Shown: positions 24,960 to 34,081 of the stretch, one piece after another
How positions within the stretch are numbered: the stretch's first letter is position 1
How the letters are laid out: each line of letters begins with the position of its first letter
Assembly (NCBI GenBank): GCA_964630665.1
Contig: CAZVVN010000003.1
Span: forward strand, 40,508-104,507
DNA length: 64,000 nt
From: UBA9619 sp964630665
GTDB lineage: Bacteria > Pseudomonadota > Gammaproteobacteria > Arenicellales > UBA868
Direction: 5' to 3'
Notes under the pieces: generated by a model
Told to the model about the DNA's origin: nothing
What the model saw: only the letters and a program-made list of their open reading frames with translations
Database searches by the model: none
Program-made: the position numbers and the translations under genes

Positions 24960-26033
24960 TCAGACCCGGGCAAGCGCCTCGATCCGCTCCTCGGCGATGC
25001 CGGCCGTCAGGGCGGCGTCGGCGAACAGTCGCCAGCTCTGCTCATCGACCGGGATCCCGTCGGCGCGGCGCTGTTTTGCTGTGGCCCGTTCCGGATCGCC
25101 CGGCACCAGCACCGGTTCATCCGGGTTCAGTGGCGGTGAAGCCTTGACGTGGCTGAGGGTCGCTGCAGCCTCGCTGTCGAAGAAGTCCTGCCCGACCAGG
25201 CGGGTAGGGTCAATGATGATCGACAGCATGTTGTTGAGGATCGTGTCGTGGTTCCTGTTGGTCTCCGGCCGGCAGGTTCCGCCGCCGCTCAGAACCCCGG
25301 CGAGCAGTTCGCAGACCAGCGCCAGGCCATAGCCCTTGTAGGTGGCAAACGGCATCATCGCACCTTGCGGTGATTGGAACATGACTTCAGGGTCAGTGCT
25401 CGGTCTGCCCTGACCGTCGATCACCACACCTTCGGGCAGGCGCTCACCTTTGTTGCGGGCGACCCGGATCTTGCCCTGGGCCATTAGTGTGGTCGCCATG
25501 TCGAGCACGACCTGCTCCTGGCCGGGAGTCCCGGGCAGTGTGCAGCAGTAGGGGTTGGTCGCGTAGCGGGCGTCGGAACCGCGGTAAGGAGCCACCAGGC
25601 CGGAGTGGCCGACCACGTTGACGTAGTGCATCGACACCAGTCCGGCCTCGGCACAGCGCTCGCCCCAGGCGCCGATCCGGCCCAGGTGAAACGAGTGACG
25701 TGTGGCAAGTACGCACACGCCGTGCTGCCTGGTTCTTTCGATACCAATGTCCATCGCTTCCATCCCGATCACCTGGCCGTAGCCTGCACCGCCGTCCACA
25801 GTAAGCATCGCGCCCGTGTCAACATCGATCCGGGCGTGCTGGTTGACGGTGAGTTCGCCGGCCCGGACCGCTTCCAGATAGCGGGGCAGCATACCGATGC
25901 CGTGGCTGTCGTGGCCGAGCAGGTTTGCATCGACCAGATTGTCGGAAACGATTGCGGGCTCATCGTCCTCGCTGCCGGACGCAATCAGCATCTCTCTGGC
26001 AAGGGTGCGAAGATTGTTGTGGTCAATGATCAT
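24960..26033 (-). CDS. Ldh-family (malate/L-lactate/ureidoglycolate) dehydrogenase
   Basis: A 357-residue protein of the type 2 malate/lactate dehydrogenase fold: an N-terminal helical region ending in LGHDSHGIGMLPRYLEAVRAG with conserved Asp, His and Arg, DGGAGYGQVIGMEAM, the nucleotide-binding region around TRHSFHLGRIGAW, and MATTLMAQGKIRVARNKGERLPEG. It oxidises a 2-hydroxyacid with NAD(P)+. The start is the ATG at 26031-26033; an upstream extension of 28 codons lacks homology. It follows an SDR gene on the same strand after about 70 bases. Confidence 0.9.
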   Translation of the reverse strand: MIIDHNNLRTLAREMLIASGSEDDEPAIVSDNLVDANLLGHDSHGIGMLPRYLEAVRAGELTVNQHARIDVDTGAMLTVDGGAGYGQVIGMEAMDIGIERTRQHGVCVLATRHSFHLGRIGAWGERCAEAGLVSMHYVNVVGHSGLVAPYRGSDARYATNPYCCTLPGTPGQEQVVLDMATTLMAQGKIRVARNKGERLPEGVVIDGQGRPSTDPEVMFQSPQGAMMPFATYKGYGLALVCELLAGVLSGGGTCRPETNRNHDTILNNMLSIIIDPTRLVGQDFFDSEAAATLSHVKASPPLNPDEPVLVPGDPERATAKQRRADGIPVDEQSWRLFADAALTAGIAEERIEALARV

Positions 26034-26103
26034 CACTAGCGAATCCTGTAACAGTTTGGTGCTGCGAAGCGCAGCACAAGACCAAGGGCTGCGGGCGCCC
26101 CGG

Positions 26104-26874
26104 TTACTTGGAGACAAATCCTCCGTCTACCGGCAGCGCAACGCCGGTGATGAAAGACGCTTCATCCGACAACAGAAACAACGCCGCGTTGGCGATCTCC
26201 TCGGGCCGGCCGACCCGGCCGAGCGGGGTCAGTTTCTCCATCATCGCCTGGTTGGCCTCGCGGTCGGTCTCCTGGTCCGGCCGGCCCATGAAGACCTTCA
26301 ACATCGGGGTGTCTATTGGCCCGGGGCAAACACTGTTGACGCGAATGTTGTCCGCAGCAAGGCGGCCGGCGAGCGACGCCATCATGCCGTTCACGCCCCA
26401 CTTGGCGGCGGAGTACACGGGACTGAACGGCGAGCCGATCAGGCCGGCGATCGAGGCCGTGAAGAGGATGCTGCCGCCGCCGCGCTTGCGCAGCTCCGGG
26501 ATGGCCCTGCCGGTGGTCCAGAACACTGAACGTACGTTGAGGTCCATGGCGATCTCGTAGTCGTCGGGGTCGATGCCTTCGACCGACGAGGGGCCGGGAT
26601 GGCCGACGTGGTTCCACAGCAGGTCCAGTCCGCCGAAGGCCGCGACGGTATCGTCGACGATCCGGTGGCAGTCGGTGTCCTGGGTGAGATCGGCGCAGAT
26701 GCCTGTGGCCCTGCCCCCGGCATCGGTAACTTCCTTGACCACCGCGTCCAGGCTGGCCTGATCGATGTCGACGGCCGCCACCTGGGCGCCTTCCGCGGCA
26801 AAGCGAAGGACCCCGGCCCGTCCCATGCCGGAGGCCGCAGCCGTAATCAGAGCGATTTTGTTTTCCAGTCGCAT
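26104..26874 (-). CDS. SDR-family oxidoreductase
   Basis: A complete 256-residue SDR: AAASGMGRAGVLRFAAEG cofactor motif, LLWNHVGHPG in place of NNAG, catalytic Ser 13 residues before YSAAK, VNSVCPGPIDTPM, and ITGVALPVDGGFVSK at the end. A GAGAGG ribosome site precedes the ATG. It resembles cyclopentanol and 3-oxoacyl reductase types. It is the first gene of a two-gene minus-strand unit with the Ldh-type dehydrogenase, so the pair could oxidise two hydroxyl groups of one substrate. Confidence 0.9.
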   Translation of the reverse strand: MRLENKIALITAAASGMGRAGVLRFAAEGAQVAAVDIDQASLDAVVKEVTDAGGRATGICADLTQDTDCHRIVDDTVAAFGGLDLLWNHVGHPGPSSVEGIDPDDYEIAMDLNVRSVFWTTGRAIPELRKRGGGSILFTASIAGLIGSPFSPVYSAAKWGVNGMMASLAGRLAADNIRVNSVCPGPIDTPMLKVFMGRPDQETDREANQAMMEKLTPLGRVGRPEEIANAALFLLSDEASFITGVALPVDGGFVSK

Positions 26875-27057
26875 GGTGAATATTCCTCTCTTCGGTTGGT
26901 GAATGTAGTGCCCCGGCCGCGCTGAACAGCCCGGCGGGCGGTCATTGTCCCGTTATTCTGACACCGACCTCGCCCATTACAAATCAGCTCCACTTATCAA
27001 ACCCCCCACGGGAGCTGGCGAATGCCGCAAGAGCCGCTGGCGGGAATGTAGAGCGAT

Positions 27058-27957
27058 CTAGCGTAGCTGCTTGCGGCTTTCGTAGTCTGCTACCCGTGCC
27101 GGAGACATCCGGCCATCTTGTTGTGCGCCGACGTTGATGGCCGTGGCAAACGGGCCCATGGCGGCATCGTGTGCGGCCAGGGCCGCTGCATCCAGGTCGG
27201 CCACCGGGCGGGCATCCTCGAGGTCGAAGTGCCCGTATTTGTCGATGCCCCTGACCAGTGTCGCGCCGGTTCGCGGGCCGATCATGGTGGTGGCCGGTGC
27301 CATGAATGTGATGACGAATCCCAGCCGCGGCTCATCGGAGTAGTTGGGCTGAGACCCATGAACGGTATGGGTGTGGTGCAGCGACATCTCGCCGGTGCTC
27401 AGGAGCATCTCAGTACTCTGCGAGTGATCCAGTTCGGCGCTTACAGTCTGACCCCGGGACAGCATGTTGTCCTTGCCGAAGGTGTCGGCGTGGGGAAGGA
27501 TGCCGAGCTTGTGGCTGCCGGGAAAGACCCGCACGCAGCCTTTTTCCGAAGTGCTGTCATTGAGCGCTATCCAGGCCCCGACCACGTGGTCGGGATGGTT
27601 GCCCCAGTACAGGACATCCTGGTGGTAGCTGACGAAGTCCGGCTGGCGGGGATTCTTCATCATGACTGCAGTGTTCCAGACCAGAATATCCGGGCCGATG
27701 AGAGTCTCGACTGCGTCCAGAACAACCGGGTGTCGGATCAGGGCATCGGCCCAGGTGAAGGCCATGTGGACCTTGAAATGAAGCAATAAATCATCCTTGG
27801 GATCGCATTCCGCACGGGTCAGATAGCATTCGAGTCGTTGCCGGATCTCTGTCATCTCCGCTTCCGGCATCACCCTCACAGGACAAAGGTAACCGTCCCG
27901 ATCGTAGACGGATTTGTCCACCGCCGGGGCGTTAGAAGAAGGTGTGGTCAGATTCAT
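27058..27957 (-). CDS. Phytanoyl-CoA dioxygenase (PhyH)-family protein
   Basis: A 299-residue Fe(II)/2-oxoglutarate oxygenase. The iron ligands are His112-x-Asp114 (SYHQDVLYWG) and His200 (HTVHGSQPN), with Arg211 (DEPRLG) positioned for 2-oxoglutarate, and VRVFPGSHK between them. PhyH proteins hydroxylate or halogenate acyl, amino-acid or natural-product substrates. AGAGAGG precedes the ATG. It lies 24 bases after the PLP-decarboxylase gene stop on the same strand, so it is the last gene of a unit that begins with the second PhyH gene at 34009. Confidence 0.9.
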   Translation of the reverse strand: MNLTTPSSNAPAVDKSVYDRDGYLCPVRVMPEAEMTEIRQRLECYLTRAECDPKDDLLLHFKVHMAFTWADALIRHPVVLDAVETLIGPDILVWNTAVMMKNPRQPDFVSYHQDVLYWGNHPDHVVGAWIALNDSTSEKGCVRVFPGSHKLGILPHADTFGKDNMLSRGQTVSAELDHSQSTEMLLSTGEMSLHHTHTVHGSQPNYSDEPRLGFVITFMAPATTMIGPRTGATLVRGIDKYGHFDLEDARPVADLDAAALAAHDAAMGPFATAINVGAQQDGRMSPARVADYESRKQLR

Positions 27958-27981
27958 GGTTTACCTCTCTTGCCCTTGCTT

Positions 27982-29238
27982 TCAGCGGGCATAGACCTGG
28001 GCCGCACGCCGCTCCGTCCGTTGACCCGCCCGCACCCGGCCGGCCGCATCAGCCAGGTCGTTCAGATAATCATCGATGCTGATTGCATTCGAACGGTCCA
28101 GGAACAAATGAATAGCAGGCGGTCGCTTGAGTTGACCACCGGTCCAGCCGCGCTCCGCCATGAAATCGTCGACTGCAAGGATGTCGATCTCGTCCGAGGT
28201 CACCGCTACCAGGTAGGCATCGGGTTCGCCCAGGACCCGCAAACCGGCAATAGATCCGATTCCGCCGATCAGCCGGTCGCGTGCTGCCAGTATCTCAGAG
28301 ACGATTTTCCGGTAACCGGCCTCGCCCAGGTAATGCATCACCGCCCAGGCCGAGGCCGGCCCGCCGGCCGAGCGGGAGCCGGAAAGCCCAGCGGTCGAAT
28401 AGAGCCCGGCCGGCCAGTCATCGAAGCTGTAGCGCTGGTACCTCTCGAGCGAGGTGTCGTGAAGCAGGAGGGTGGAAACCCCCTTGTTGGCGTATCCCAG
28501 CTTGTGAATGTCAACCGACATCGAGCTGACGCCGTCGACGGCAAAATCAAACTCAGGAACCGGCCGCCCCAGTTGCCGGGCAAACGGTAGAACAAAACCG
28601 CCGTGGCAGGCATCGACATGGCACCACAAATGCCGATCGCGGGCGAGCTGGGCGATTTCGTTGACCGGGTCCGTTACCCCGAACGGGTACGACGGCGCCG
28701 ATGCGATCAGCATGATGGTGTTGTCACCGATCGCGGCAGCCAGCTGTGCCGGATCGGCCCGGTAGTCCGTGCTCTCAGGCAGTCGGCAGGCCTTAAGGCC
28801 CATCAGGTGCGCGGCTTTATCGAGCCCCGGATGAGCGGCTTCGGGGATGACGATCTCCGGGATACCAGGCACAGGTCGCTGGTCAGCAGCCCAGTCGCGG
28901 GCTGTCATCACAGCCAGCAGCAGGCTCTCGGTACCACCGCTGGTCAGGCTGCCGCCTGCACCGGCGGACCCGTTGAGCAGTGCAAGGCAGGCACTGACCA
29001 GCTCACGCTCAATTTGAACCAGGGCCGGAAACCGCTGGCCGGCGTAGAGGGCGTTGTGGTTCTGGTAAATGCGGCTGGCGTCGTTCGCGACCTGTAGTAC
29101 CTCCTGACCGCCGAAATAGCTTCCGCCGATAAACAGCCGGGGCCCGTACCACGACGGGTCGGTGCTGCGGCTCTGCTCGAGGTTCTGCAGAACGGTTTCC
29201 CGGTCGCTGCCGAGAGCTGGAAAACGGCTGTCACTCAT
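27982..29238 (-). CDS. PLP-dependent group II decarboxylase / sphingosine-1-phosphate-lyase-like protein
   Basis: A 418-residue fold-type I PLP enzyme: SGGTESLLLAV (phosphate pocket, about 100-110), HVDACHGGF with Asp209 facing the pyridine nitrogen, and SVDIHKLGYANKG with Lys246 as the Schiff-base lysine. The GYANKG form resembles sphingosine-1-phosphate lyase and aspartate/tyrosine decarboxylase MfnA. It could decarboxylate an amino acid or carry out a retro-aldol C-N substrate cleavage. Its ATG overlaps the stop of the small AtuA-like gene by four bases, so expression is coupled. Confidence 0.87.
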   Translation of the reverse strand: MSDSRFPALGSDRETVLQNLEQSRSTDPSWYGPRLFIGGSYFGGQEVLQVANDASRIYQNHNALYAGQRFPALVQIERELVSACLALLNGSAGAGGSLTSGGTESLLLAVMTARDWAADQRPVPGIPEIVIPEAAHPGLDKAAHLMGLKACRLPESTDYRADPAQLAAAIGDNTIMLIASAPSYPFGVTDPVNEIAQLARDRHLWCHVDACHGGFVLPFARQLGRPVPEFDFAVDGVSSMSVDIHKLGYANKGVSTLLLHDTSLERYQRYSFDDWPAGLYSTAGLSGSRSAGGPASAWAVMHYLGEAGYRKIVSEILAARDRLIGGIGSIAGLRVLGEPDAYLVAVTSDEIDILAVDDFMAERGWTGGQLKRPPAIHLFLDRSNAISIDDYLNDLADAAGRVRAGQRTERRAAQVYAR

Positions 29239-29606
29239 GGTGTGGTTCCGGAGTCGGGGTTGTATTCGAGACGTCGGGCAACCGCGTCACTGACTTCAAC
29301 AGTCAGTGACAGGATCATGAAGCTCCACGACTTGCCGTGGCTGTCGAGGTTCAAAGACTCGTTGACACCGCCGCCAAGCGCCTCGTCCATTACCAGGTTG
29401 ATGCCGCCCAGGTTGGGCAGCGTATAGCGCGTGACCGGGCCCCGCAACACGTGGGCGAACGCATTTTTCACCCGCTCGACAGTGACCTGGTCAACGATCA
29501 GCTGATAGTCATCCGGGTGATGAGCGAACACCGACACGTTGGACCGGTTACCCTTGTCGCCGGCACGGGCATGGGCGATCTCCCGTAACTCGATGGTCCG
29601 GCTCAT
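29235..29606 (-). CDS. AtuA-like small subunit (AtuA C-terminal domain)
   Basis: A 123-residue protein matching the ferredoxin-fold domain found at the C-terminus of single-chain AtuA: IELREIAHARAGDKGNRSNVSVFAHHPDDY followed by RYTLPNLGGINLVMDEALGGG. (The first block is split across ordinary loop positions and carries the hallmark ARAGDKG.) The start at 29604-29606 overlaps the stop of the large AtuA gene by four bases, and its own stop overlaps the PLP gene start. The two AtuA parts are therefore made as separate, coupled chains here. Biochemical role unknown. Confidence 0.8.
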   Translation of the reverse strand: MSRTIELREIAHARAGDKGNRSNVSVFAHHPDDYQLIVDQVTVERVKNAFAHVLRGPVTRYTLPNLGGINLVMDEALGGGVNESLNLDSHGKSWSFMILSLTVEVSDAVARRLEYNPDSGTTP

Positions 29607-30946
29607 GCGGTCCTGACCTCGACCGATGGTGTGACTTTGTTGCGCGCAAGGAAGGTTGAATAGGTCAGGACGCTGTGATCTACCCGGCCGCGGTAGCCGC
29701 CTCCGCCGGCCGGCCCGCAGCACAGCAGTGCTTCGACCTCCCACAATACTGCGTCTGCGTCCTGCTGGTCGGGACTGCGCAGCGCGATGCGCAACCGTAC
29801 GTCCCGGATGTCAGACGATTGCTCCGGTTGGATACCGTGCAGTGAGTTTATGCCGATCAGGTCGGTGCGGCACGGTGCATCGATACCATGTACAGTGGCC
29901 AGGCGCTCTTCGACGATCTGCCCGGCGACCCGCGCCCGTTCGATGGCGCCACTCCCGGCGTAGGAGACCTCTGCCTCGGCCAGGTAGCCGCCATCAAAGG
30001 CGACGGTGACTTTCAGATCCTCGGGCCTTTCCGTGCCGCTGGCACCGGATACCTGTACACGGTCGTCTCCGGCCGGAGATACCCGGGCGACCGAGAAGTC
30101 TGCAGTCACGTCCGGTGTCAGATAGGCCGACGGGTCGTGCACCTCGTAGAGCATCTGTTCTTTGACCGTACGGGTGTCGACACATCCCCCGGTACCTGGG
30201 AGTTTGGTGATGACCGCATTGCCGCCGGCATCGACTTCGGCCAGTGGAAACCCGACGAAGGCGAGGTTGGTCACGTCCTTGTAGCCCGGGTCGGCAAAAT
30301 ATCCGCCTGTGACCTGGGCGGCGCATTCCAGAAGGTGTCCGACCAGAGTGCCGCTACCGAGCGTTGGCCAGTCGTCGTCGGCCCAGTCGAAATGATGGGC
30401 AAGGGGTGCAAGAAACAGCGCAGGGTCGGCGACCCGGCCGGTAATGATCAGGTCGGCACCGGCCTCAAGAGCCGGGGCAATGGCCTGGGCACCCAGGTAG
30501 GCATTGGCGCCGATCGGGGTGCGTCCGATCTCGGCAACACTGCAGTCCGGTTCGGTCAAATGCGTGTCACTGGCAATGTGGCCCAACACATCGTCTCCGG
30601 TGATCACCGCGATCTTGAGTCCCGTGAGGTCCAGATCGCGGGCCACAACCAGTGCCACCTCGGCCGCACCCTGGGGGTTGGCGACTCCCATGTTAGTGAT
30701 CAACCGGGTGTCGTGAGCCCGGCACAGCGGCAGCATCGCCCGCAGGCGGGCCTCCAGAAGCCGGTTGTATCCCATCGCCGGATCGGCCTGCCGGTCACGG
30801 TGACCAAAGGCCAGGGTCCGCTCACCCACGCACTCGAAGACGATCGTGTCAAGTTGACCGCGTTTGACCAGGTCCATCGCCGGGTCAAGCCGGTCGGAGG
30901 AAAACCCGGCGCCGGTGCCGATTCGGTAGGGTCTTTGACGGGGCAT
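29603..30946 (-). CDS. AtuA-family (DUF1446) protein, large chain
   Basis: A 447-residue protein of the acyclic-terpene-utilisation AtuA family (DUF1446): RIGTGAGFSSDRLDPAMDLV, DTIVFECVGERTLAFG, RLITNMGVANPQGAAE, GADLIITGRVADPALFLAPL and the ECAAQVTGGYFADPG block. AtuA is needed for citronellol/geranyl-CoA catabolism in Pseudomonas but its reaction is unclear. No other atu or liu gene is present, so terpene use should not be assumed. ATG 30946 is preferred over TTG 30970; neither has a strong ribosome site. It is first in the AtuA-large, AtuA-small, PLP-decarboxylase chain. Confidence 0.85.
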   Translation of the reverse strand: MPRQRPYRIGTGAGFSSDRLDPAMDLVKRGQLDTIVFECVGERTLAFGHRDRQADPAMGYNRLLEARLRAMLPLCRAHDTRLITNMGVANPQGAAEVALVVARDLDLTGLKIAVITGDDVLGHIASDTHLTEPDCSVAEIGRTPIGANAYLGAQAIAPALEAGADLIITGRVADPALFLAPLAHHFDWADDDWPTLGSGTLVGHLLECAAQVTGGYFADPGYKDVTNLAFVGFPLAEVDAGGNAVITKLPGTGGCVDTRTVKEQMLYEVHDPSAYLTPDVTADFSVARVSPAGDDRVQVSGASGTERPEDLKVTVAFDGGYLAEAEVSYAGSGAIERARVAGQIVEERLATVHGIDAPCRTDLIGINSLHGIQPEQSSDIRDVRLRIALRSPDQQDADAVLWEVEALLCCGPAGGGGYRGRVDHSVLTYSTFLARNKVTPSVEVRTA

Positions 30947-30982
30947 TGGTCTGTTCGGGTGGCCTCCCAAAGAGCCATTAGT

Positions 30983-32209
30983 TCAACCGGTCCGGGCGCT
31001 CTCTATTCGGGCGGGCTGGAGAAAGTTAACCAGCACAAGGCCCGCGATGGCAAGCCCCGCCAGGGCCTGAAAAACGGGCTGGTAAGTGGCGATGGCGTCG
31101 AACACCCGGCCGGCTATCAATGGGCTCACGGCACCACCGATGGTGCCGTGGAACAGCACGATCGCAAAAATGACCCCATGGGCGCGGGTGCCGAACAATT
31201 CCGCCACGGTCGGTGAGATGAGTGTAAAGAAGGCCCCGTGGCTGAAGCCGTAGACTGGCGCGAACAGGAACAGGACCCACGGTTCACGAATGAAAAGCAG
31301 CCAGAACAGGCTCGCCGAGAGCACGCCATAGGCGACAATGAGTGCGCCTTTGCCACCCAACCGGTCGGCGACGGCACCCATCACCAGCCGCCCGGCTATG
31401 CTGGCTGCGCCAACGGTTGCGAGAACCTGCGCCGCCAGCTCGGCGGAAAAACCAAGGTCCCGGGCGTGTGGTGCGATATGAATCATGACAACCATCAGGC
31501 AGAAGAACACCAGGAACTGTCCGACACACAGAATCCAGAAATTACGCGTCCTGACTGCCTCACTGAGAGTCAGGCCGGGTTCAGTGGCCAATGGTTCTGC
31601 AGTCTTCGGGGACCCAGCAGAACCGGTGCCAGCGGCAGCCGGTGGGTCGCGAGACAGAAACTGGGCCAGGAAAGTCAGCAGGACCGTGGAGGCTGCCCCG
31701 AAAATAAGGCAGGCCGTCCGCCAGTCCCAGCTCGCGAGCAGCAGGGTGAGCAGCAGGGGGATGACGAACTGTCCGGCGCCAGCGCCAGATTTGACGATCC
31801 CGGACACCAGGCTTCGGCGGGCGCTGAACCAGCGCGCGACGGTGGACAGCGTGATGATGTCGTGGGTGCTGAAACCGATTGCTGCCATAACCCCATAGAA
31901 GAAGTACAACTGCCAGGGTGCCTGGATGATCGACATCAGGGCATAACCCGCGCCGTGGATGACAGCGCCGGCAATCATGATGCGACGCGGGCCGAATAGG
32001 TCGTTGAGCCGCCCCATCGCGATGCCGATCGATCCTGTGGCTAGAAGGAACACGGAGAACGCACCGGAGATGGTGGCCCGCGACCAGCCGAATGTGCGCT
32101 CGAACTCCAGAAACAACATGCCGAAGGTAAACAATACGCCGACATAGACCGCCTGGGTCAGGAAGGAGGCCCCGACAAGTACGTAACCCTGGCGGCGAAT
32201 GGTGTTCAT
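30983..32209 (-). CDS. MFS transporter
   Basis: A 408-residue membrane protein with about twelve hydrophobic spans in two halves separated by a polar loop near residues 190-215 (DPPAAAGTGSAGSP and following). The first half has the MFS loop-2 motif in a weak form (GRLNDLFGPRR) and the second half GAVADRLGGKG. It resembles the oxalate/formate antiporter-like and monocarboxylate-type MFS group (SGIVKSGAGAGQFVIP). It sits 36 bases upstream of the AtuA gene, so uptake of the substrate of that cluster is a reasonable inference. Confidence 0.9.
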   Translation of the reverse strand: MNTIRRQGYVLVGASFLTQAVYVGVLFTFGMLFLEFERTFGWSRATISGAFSVFLLATGSIGIAMGRLNDLFGPRRIMIAGAVIHGAGYALMSIIQAPWQLYFFYGVMAAIGFSTHDIITLSTVARWFSARRSLVSGIVKSGAGAGQFVIPLLLTLLLASWDWRTACLIFGAASTVLLTFLAQFLSRDPPAAAGTGSAGSPKTAEPLATEPGLTLSEAVRTRNFWILCVGQFLVFFCLMVVMIHIAPHARDLGFSAELAAQVLATVGAASIAGRLVMGAVADRLGGKGALIVAYGVLSASLFWLLFIREPWVLFLFAPVYGFSHGAFFTLISPTVAELFGTRAHGVIFAIVLFHGTIGGAVSPLIAGRVFDAIATYQPVFQALAGLAIAGLVLVNFLQPARIESARTG

Positions 32210-32339
32210 GGAAACGAGCGAGAACGGGCGAACGCGGGTGTGCGGACGGGTTGATGATCGGTCATGAAAGAATATCTGCCAGCGAAGTCAGTCAGTACAC
32301 CGAGGTCCAGCACTGCCACCGCTTTCACCAGCTCAGATT

Positions 32340-33227
32340 TCAGACAAGATCAAGCCCCTGGAGAGCTTTCCGGATAACGGCCTGCTGCTGTTTCGAAGGC
32401 ATGGACATTGGTTGTCGGGGCTGTCCGGCCGGGATGCCCTGCAGGATCTGTGCACATTTGGTAGTGGCCGGCAGGGCGTCGCCGACAATGGCGTTCCACA
32501 GCACCAGCAGTCGTTCGTGCAGATCGAGTGCGGTCGCGTGATCCCCCGATTTTGTGGCCTGCCACAGTCGCACGCTCGGTCCGGGGGCCGCAGACAGGAT
32601 CGCTGCGATCGAACCATGCGCTCCCAGGCAGTAACTGGCGTAGAGCAGGCCATCCACGGCGCTGAAGATAAGGTCGTCCTTCGCAGCTGATATCATCAGG
32701 TCGGCAAAAAGCTTCATATCGCCGGCGCTCTGTTTGACGCCGATGATACCTGGTACCTCACGCATGACCCGAACCAGCAACTCCGGCGACAGATAGTTCC
32801 ACGGGATCACGTTGTAGATGATCACCGGCATGCCGGTCTCGCCGGTCAGCGTTCTGAAGTGGGCGACCGTGTCATCGTCTTCGGGTTTGAACACGTAGTG
32901 CACAGGCGTGACCTGCAGCGCTGCAACACCTGAGTCGCGTATCATCTGGCCGCGCTTGACCGACTCCCGGGTCGAATCCGTGATGATGCCGGCAATCACC
33001 GCAATGCGTCCGTCAGCTGCCGACATGGCAGTCTCTATCAGGGCCTTGAACTCGTCAGCTTGCAGGGTGTGGCCCTCGCCCGTGCTGCCGCCGACGGCGA
33101 TGCCGCTGACTCCGCAGTCCACCAGCCAGTCGATCTGTGTTTTAACGGCCGCAAGATTCAGTTCGCCTTGTTCGGTGAAGGGCGTGGTCATCGGTGGGAT
33201 CACGCCAGACAATTCAGTGTTGGCCAT
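32340..33227 (-). CDS. Dihydrodipicolinate synthase (DapA)-family lyase
   Basis: A 295-residue class I aldolase: GGSTGEG for the carboxylate (47-52), Tyr138 in IIYNVIPWN and the Schiff-base Lys165 in GVKQSAGD. The motif spacing matches DapA, but the neighbours are catabolic, so it more likely forms or cleaves a 4-hydroxy-2-oxoacid or a 2-keto-3-deoxy acid than makes lysine. AGGAGAACC precedes the ATG. It lies between the second PhyH gene and the MFS gene on the same strand. Confidence 0.88.
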   Translation of the reverse strand: MANTELSGVIPPMTTPFTEQGELNLAAVKTQIDWLVDCGVSGIAVGGSTGEGHTLQADEFKALIETAMSAADGRIAVIAGIITDSTRESVKRGQMIRDSGVAALQVTPVHYVFKPEDDDTVAHFRTLTGETGMPVIIYNVIPWNYLSPELLVRVMREVPGIIGVKQSAGDMKLFADLMISAAKDDLIFSAVDGLLYASYCLGAHGSIAAILSAAPGPSVRLWQATKSGDHATALDLHERLLVLWNAIVGDALPATTKCAQILQGIPAGQPRQPMSMPSKQQQAVIRKALQGLDLV

Positions 33228-33247
33228 CGTGTGGTTCTCCTGTTGGG

Positions 33248-34009
33248 TTACTGGCGCATGCGAAAGTCGTTGAGCCCGGTCTGATCGCTGCCGCGCATTA
33301 GAAAAAGAGTCCGTTCCCCGTGATTGGGGAAGCCTTTACTGTGTGACTGGGTGCTGGCGAGAGAACGGTCGAACACCGAAGTCAGTGGCATGTAGCGCAG
33401 GGTCATGCCGCGGCGTGGTTGATCCGAATGGTTGGGCTCGGAACCATGCACCAGGCGCACGTCGTGCAGGGAGATCTGACCCGCTGAGAGGACCAGGTCC
33501 ACAGCCTGGGTCTCGTCGAATTCTGTCGGCAGAAGCTCCTGATTGAGGGTCAGGTCAGGATCGGGATTGGTGTGGTGCCGGAGCAGATTCTGGTTCTTGT
33601 GGGAGCCGGGAATCATCCGCAGGCAGCCGTTGCTGGAGTTGGCGTCATCGACTGCAATCCAGACCGTGCAGGTGGCGACCGGTCGGATCGGCCAGTATTC
33701 GCCGTCCTGGTGCCAGGGCGTGGCTTGGCCGTTGCCGGCCGGCTTGGCGAACAGGCTTGAGTTCCATAGCGCAAAATCAGCACCGAGGATCTGTTCCACC
33801 ATGTCCAGGATTTCAGGAAAGCGAGCGTAATTGAGGAACGTCAGATCGTAGGACAGCAATGTGGGGCAATAGTGTAGGAATTCGGGGTGTCGGGCGATCA
33901 GGCGGTCGTGGTCGGTCCGGATCGACACCAGGATTTCGTCGTCGAGCCGGTAGTCGGGAACAATATACCCGTGTGTGCGATAGTCATCGAGCTGTTCAGT
34001 CGTCAGCAT
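33248..34009 (-). CDS. Phytanoyl-CoA dioxygenase (PhyH)-family protein
   Basis: A 253-residue Fe(II)/2-oxoglutarate oxygenase: His100-x-Asp102 (PWHQDGEYWP), LRMIPGSHK, and His188 in RLVHGSEPNHSDQPRRG, with a following Arg for 2-oxoglutarate. It is a distant paralogue of the PhyH protein at 27058, with which it shares the HG-S-x-PN-x-SD-x-PR block around the distal histidine. It is the first gene of the - strand cluster and sits 20 bases upstream of the DapA-family gene. Two separate oxygenases in one cluster suggest two hydroxylations or two substrates. Confidence 0.9.
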   Translation of the reverse strand: MLTTEQLDDYRTHGYIVPDYRLDDEILVSIRTDHDRLIARHPEFLHYCPTLLSYDLTFLNYARFPEILDMVEQILGADFALWNSSLFAKPAGNGQATPWHQDGEYWPIRPVATCTVWIAVDDANSSNGCLRMIPGSHKNQNLLRHHTNPDPDLTLNQELLPTEFDETQAVDLVLSAGQISLHDVRLVHGSEPNHSDQPRRGMTLRYMPLTSVFDRSLASTQSHSKGFPNHGERTLFLMRGSDQTGLNDFRMRQ

Positions 34010-34081
34010 GGTAGAACGGGGAGGTGAAGTAAGTTTAAAGAGTTGATCGGTACCATGGGTGGGGGACCGAAACGGAACCTC

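Noticed and set aside
29888..31216. A 442-codon plus-strand open frame over the AtuA and MFS genes
   Set aside because: Antisense to genes with family motifs and membrane spans; no motif of its own.
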